From: Maridesulfovibrio sp. | GTDB taxonomy: Bacteria > Desulfobacterota > Desulfovibrionia > Desulfovibrionales > Desulfovibrionaceae | Length of the DNA: 64,000 nt | NCBI RefSeq assembly: GCF_963666665.1 | Contig: NZ_OY762999.1 | Coordinates: forward strand, 233,501-297,500 | Direction: 5' to 3' | In this document: positions 62,158-64,000 of the stretch, piece after piece | Layout: the number at the start of each line of letters is the position of its first letter | Numbering within the stretch: position 1 is the stretch's first letter | Notes under the pieces: model-generated | The model's input: the letters and a program-made list of their open reading frames with translations, nothing else | Databases searched by the model: none | Told to the model about the DNA's origin: nothing | Made by a program: the position numbers and the translations under genes

Positions 62158-63378
62158 TTAGTTCTGGTATGCGCTTTCGCTATGTTCGCTGGTGTCCATG
62201 CCTTCTTCTTCAGCTTTCTGGTCCAAACGCAGCGGCGAAACAGCGTTGATGACTTTGAGCAGTATGTAGCTGATAACAAGGGTATAGCCACCGACAATAA
62301 AGATACCTTTGAACTGGGCGATCAGCAAGTTGATGTTGCCGTGGATAAGTCCGTCTGCGCCCCCCGGGTTGATGGCCGTGGAGGCGAAAATACCAAGACA
62401 GATTGTTCCGGCCAGTCCGCCTACGCCGTGGATTCCTACGACATCAAGGCTGTCGTCATATCCAAAACGTGATTTTGCCATGACTGCTCCGTAACAGATA
62501 AGTCCTCCAAGGAGGCCGATAATTACAGCTGAGTTGGGGCTGACAAATCCTGCTGCCGGAGTGATTGTGGCAAGTCCAGCGATTGCTCCGGAAGCTGCTC
62601 CAAGCGAGGTTGGTTTGCCGCTGTGAATCCATTCTATCCCGCACCATGCAGCCATTCCAACCATACCTGCGATGTGGGTTGCCACGAATGCTCCCCCTGC
62701 TATGCCGTCAGCTGCAAGGGCGCTTCCTCCGTTGAAGCCGAACCAGCCGAACCAGAGTAGTCCTGTTCCCAACAGGGTCATGGGGAGGTTGTGGGGGATA
62801 AACATGCGTTTGCCGTATCCGTTTCGCGGCCCGATAAAGATACAGGCCACAAGAGCTGCTACACCGCAGGTTAAGTGGACAACCAGCCCTCCGGCAAAGT
62901 CGAGTACACCCATGTCTGCAAGAAAGCCTCCGCCCCATATCCAGTGGCAGACCGGGTTGTATACCAAGATGGACCAGAGCAGACTGAATACAATGAACGG
63001 AGCGAAACGGACTCGCTCGGCAAATGCACCGGTGATAAGTGCGGGAGTGATCACTGCAAACATGCACTGGTAGATCATAAACACAATCTGCGGAATAGTG
63101 GTGGCGTATGTCTCACTGGGGGCGGCGGTTACGCCGTTCAGGGCAAAGTAGGACAGGTTGCCGATGATACCGCCGATGTCCGGTCCGAAAGACATGGTGT
63201 ATCCGAGATAAATCCATTCAACGCTGATAACTGAGATCATGATAAAGCTTTGCATGATAGTTCCCAGAACGTTTTTACTGCGGACCATTCCAGCGTAAAA
63301 GAGTGCAAGTCCGGGAGTCATCAGCAGGACTAATGCTGCTGAAACGAGAATAAATACTGTATCACCAGTGTTTATCAT
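62158..63378 (-). CDS. amtB: ammonium transporter AmtB
   Basis: A 406-residue, 11-TM ammonium channel. The twin-His pair is visible (GGLVVHLTCG and GIHGVGGLAG), along with the phenylalanine-gate region and NPVCHWIWGGGFLADMG. It transports ammonium under low nitrogen and is gated by GlnK. It is an amtB-glnK operon on the minus strand. Confidence 0.95.
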   Translation of the reverse strand: MINTGDTVFILVSAALVLLMTPGLALFYAGMVRSKNVLGTIMQSFIMISVISVEWIYLGYTMSFGPDIGGIIGNLSYFALNGVTAAPSETYATTIPQIVFMIYQCMFAVITPALITGAFAERVRFAPFIVFSLLWSILVYNPVCHWIWGGGFLADMGVLDFAGGLVVHLTCGVAALVACIFIGPRNGYGKRMFIPHNLPMTLLGTGLLWFGWFGFNGGSALAADGIAGGAFVATHIAGMVGMAAWCGIEWIHSGKPTSLGAASGAIAGLATITPAAGFVSPNSAVIIGLLGGLICYGAVMAKSRFGYDDSLDVVGIHGVGGLAGTICLGIFASTAINPGGADGLIHGNINLLIAQFKGIFIVGGYTLVISYILLKVINAVSPLRLDQKAEEEGMDTSEHSESAYQN

Positions 63379-63555
63379 TATTACAGCTCCTTTTTTGTGT
63401 ATTATGTGGGGTGATTTTGTTGTGTCTGGATTTTTTTGACAAAAATGTATTAGTGTGAAGCTTCAGTTTTGTGGCTAACTACAAAAAGGTAACATATATG
63501 TCAAATGTTTTGGTTTGATGCGGATTGTGAGCTGCAAAAATTTGAAATATGGAAT

Positions 63556-63574
63556 TTAGCGCTAAAAATAGCGC
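63556..63574. promoter_or_regulatory. palindrome pair upstream of amtB
   Basis: TTAGCGCTAA is a perfect 10-base palindrome, nested in the hairpin GCGCTA-AAAA-TAGCGC. It is about 180 bp upstream of the amtB start and could be an operator. No regulator is assigned. Confidence 0.35.
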
Positions 63575-63747
63575 AATATTTTATTAAAAAAGACAAAATA
63601 ATGGTGTTTTAATTTAATTAAAGACGCAAAATACAAAAATGTAGGTTTTTGTGGGAAGGAATTTTGGAAAAATTAAAGAAAAAAATTACTAGGTCAGAGT
63701 AATGACCATAATTGCAAAGTTAGCTTGTGGGAGAGTGTTTGATAAAA

Positions 63748-63779
63748 AAATCCCCGCAGCCTCATGGTTGCGGGGATTT
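63748..63779 (-). terminator. terminator of the right-edge gene
   Basis: On the minus strand the stem AAATCCCCGCAACC pairs with GGCTGCGGGGATTT (one wobble) around a 4-base loop and is followed by seven T's. Confidence 0.88.
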
Positions 63780-63784
63780 CAATT

Positions 63785-64000
63785 TTATTCGAATCGCTGA
63801 TCCGTTTTGGTCAGGTCAAAGTCCAGCAGCGTTGTGCCTGGACAGATGGCGGCGATCATCTTCACCGGACTCATGTACATAGACGTCCAGTCGAAGGTCA
63901 GTTTTATGGTCCGTTCATTCATTTCATCAAATTTAACCAGCATGGGACGGATGTTTTTCTCCTTCACCTTTTTCTTGGTGGTGTGAGATACAAAGTATTC
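63785..64000 (-). CDS. hypothetical protein, 5' end beyond the right edge
   Basis: The frame is open from the right edge to the stop at 63785 (71 residues seen). The visible part is charged at the start (HTTKKKVKEKNIRP), then FDWTSMYMSPVKM and PGTTLLDFDL. I do not recognise a family. An internal GTG could be misread as the start of a 60-residue protein, but upstream codons continue in frame. Confidence 0.6.
   Translation of the reverse strand, partial: EYFVSHTTKKKVKEKNIRPMLVKFDEMNERTIKLTFDWTSMYMSPVKMIAAICPGTTLLDFDLTKTDQRFE

Larger units (their letters stand above)
63379..63784. other. AT-rich intergenic region upstream of amtB
   Basis: A 406-base region with no convincing reading frame. It contains a TTAGCGCTAA palindrome and GCGCTA-AAAA-TAGCGC hairpin (63556-63574) and the terminator at 63748-63779. 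A clear sigma-54 box was not found on the minus strand. Confidence 0.6.

Noticed and set aside
63379..63784. sigma-54 promoter for amtB
   Set aside because: Best candidate lacks the conserved GG and GC spacing on the minus strand.

Overview
The window looks like chromosomal sequence of a marine sulfate-reducing bacterium of the Desulfovibrio/Maridesulfovibrio type (Desulfovibrionaceae). I infer this from gene content and mid-range base composition, not from a database match. The indicators are tungstate uptake (tupABC) beside formate dehydrogenase maturation genes (fdhD, fdhE, moaA), a hybrid-cluster protein (hcp) with satellite Fe-S proteins and a Crp/Fnr regulator that resembles HcpR, a Maf-type flagellin glycosyltransferase, an AccA-AccD fusion, and many GGDEF and histidine kinase sensors. 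I saw no rRNA, tRNA or CRISPR array.

Layout. 1-6.6 kb: a CgeB-like glycosyltransferase cut by the left edge, then rlmE, yebC, ruvC-ruvA-ruvB and a Cache-GGDEF diguanylate cyclase. 6.6-9.3 kb: an AT-rich, probably acquired TerB/dynamin-like GTPase. 9.3-15.7 kb: a molybdenum/tungsten and formate dehydrogenase maturation block (fdhE-moaA-transposase-like gene, fdhD, tupA-tupB-tupC). 15.8-24.7 kb: glycogen phosphorylase, a YbjQ-like protein, a frameshifted hybrid histidine kinase, NAD synthetase and an HDOD response regulator. 24.8-30.7 kb: envelope and glycan genes (ArnT/PMT-like transferase, PAP2 phosphatase, AT-rich sulfotransferase-like protein, Maf glycosyltransferase). 30.9-33.4 kb: cysteine synthase fused to a degenerate cysteinyl-tRNA synthetase, plus a zinc-ribbon membrane protein. 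33.4-35.1 kb: an AT-rich two-gene cassette of an OLD/AriA-like ATPase and a small PD-(D/E)XK-like protein, a candidate defence system. 35.2-44.7 kb: CHASE2 adenylate cyclase, a type I secretion operon (TolC, ABC, HlyD, TPR-glycosyltransferase) and CheV. 44.7-50.9 kb: the hcp/nitrosative-stress cluster. 50.9-54.7 kb: FlgO-like lipoprotein, purine nucleoside phosphorylase, motA-motB, PilZ. 54.8-59.3 kb: biotin-dependent carboxylase genes. 59.4-64 kb: small conserved protein, ssb, a GGDEF protein, PII and amtB, and a hypothetical gene cut by the right edge.

How the genes connect. TupABC imports tungstate, MoaA starts the pterin cofactor, and FdhD/FdhE sulfurate and check formate dehydrogenase, so the 10-15.7 kb block supports W/Mo formate dehydrogenases encoded elsewhere. 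Palindromes of the form TGA-N6-TCA sit between the Crp/Fnr gene and its divergent Fe-S gene and again twice around the start of hcp, which supports a local regulon. MotAB, FlgO-like, PilZ, CheV, Maf and several c-di-GMP enzymes indicate a flagellated, surface-switching cell.

The best candidates for undescribed biology are the ATPase/ELK-nuclease pair, the CysK-pseudo-CysRS fusion, the TerB-dynamin gene, and a transposase-derived gene coupled to moaA that seems to lack its first catalytic Asp.
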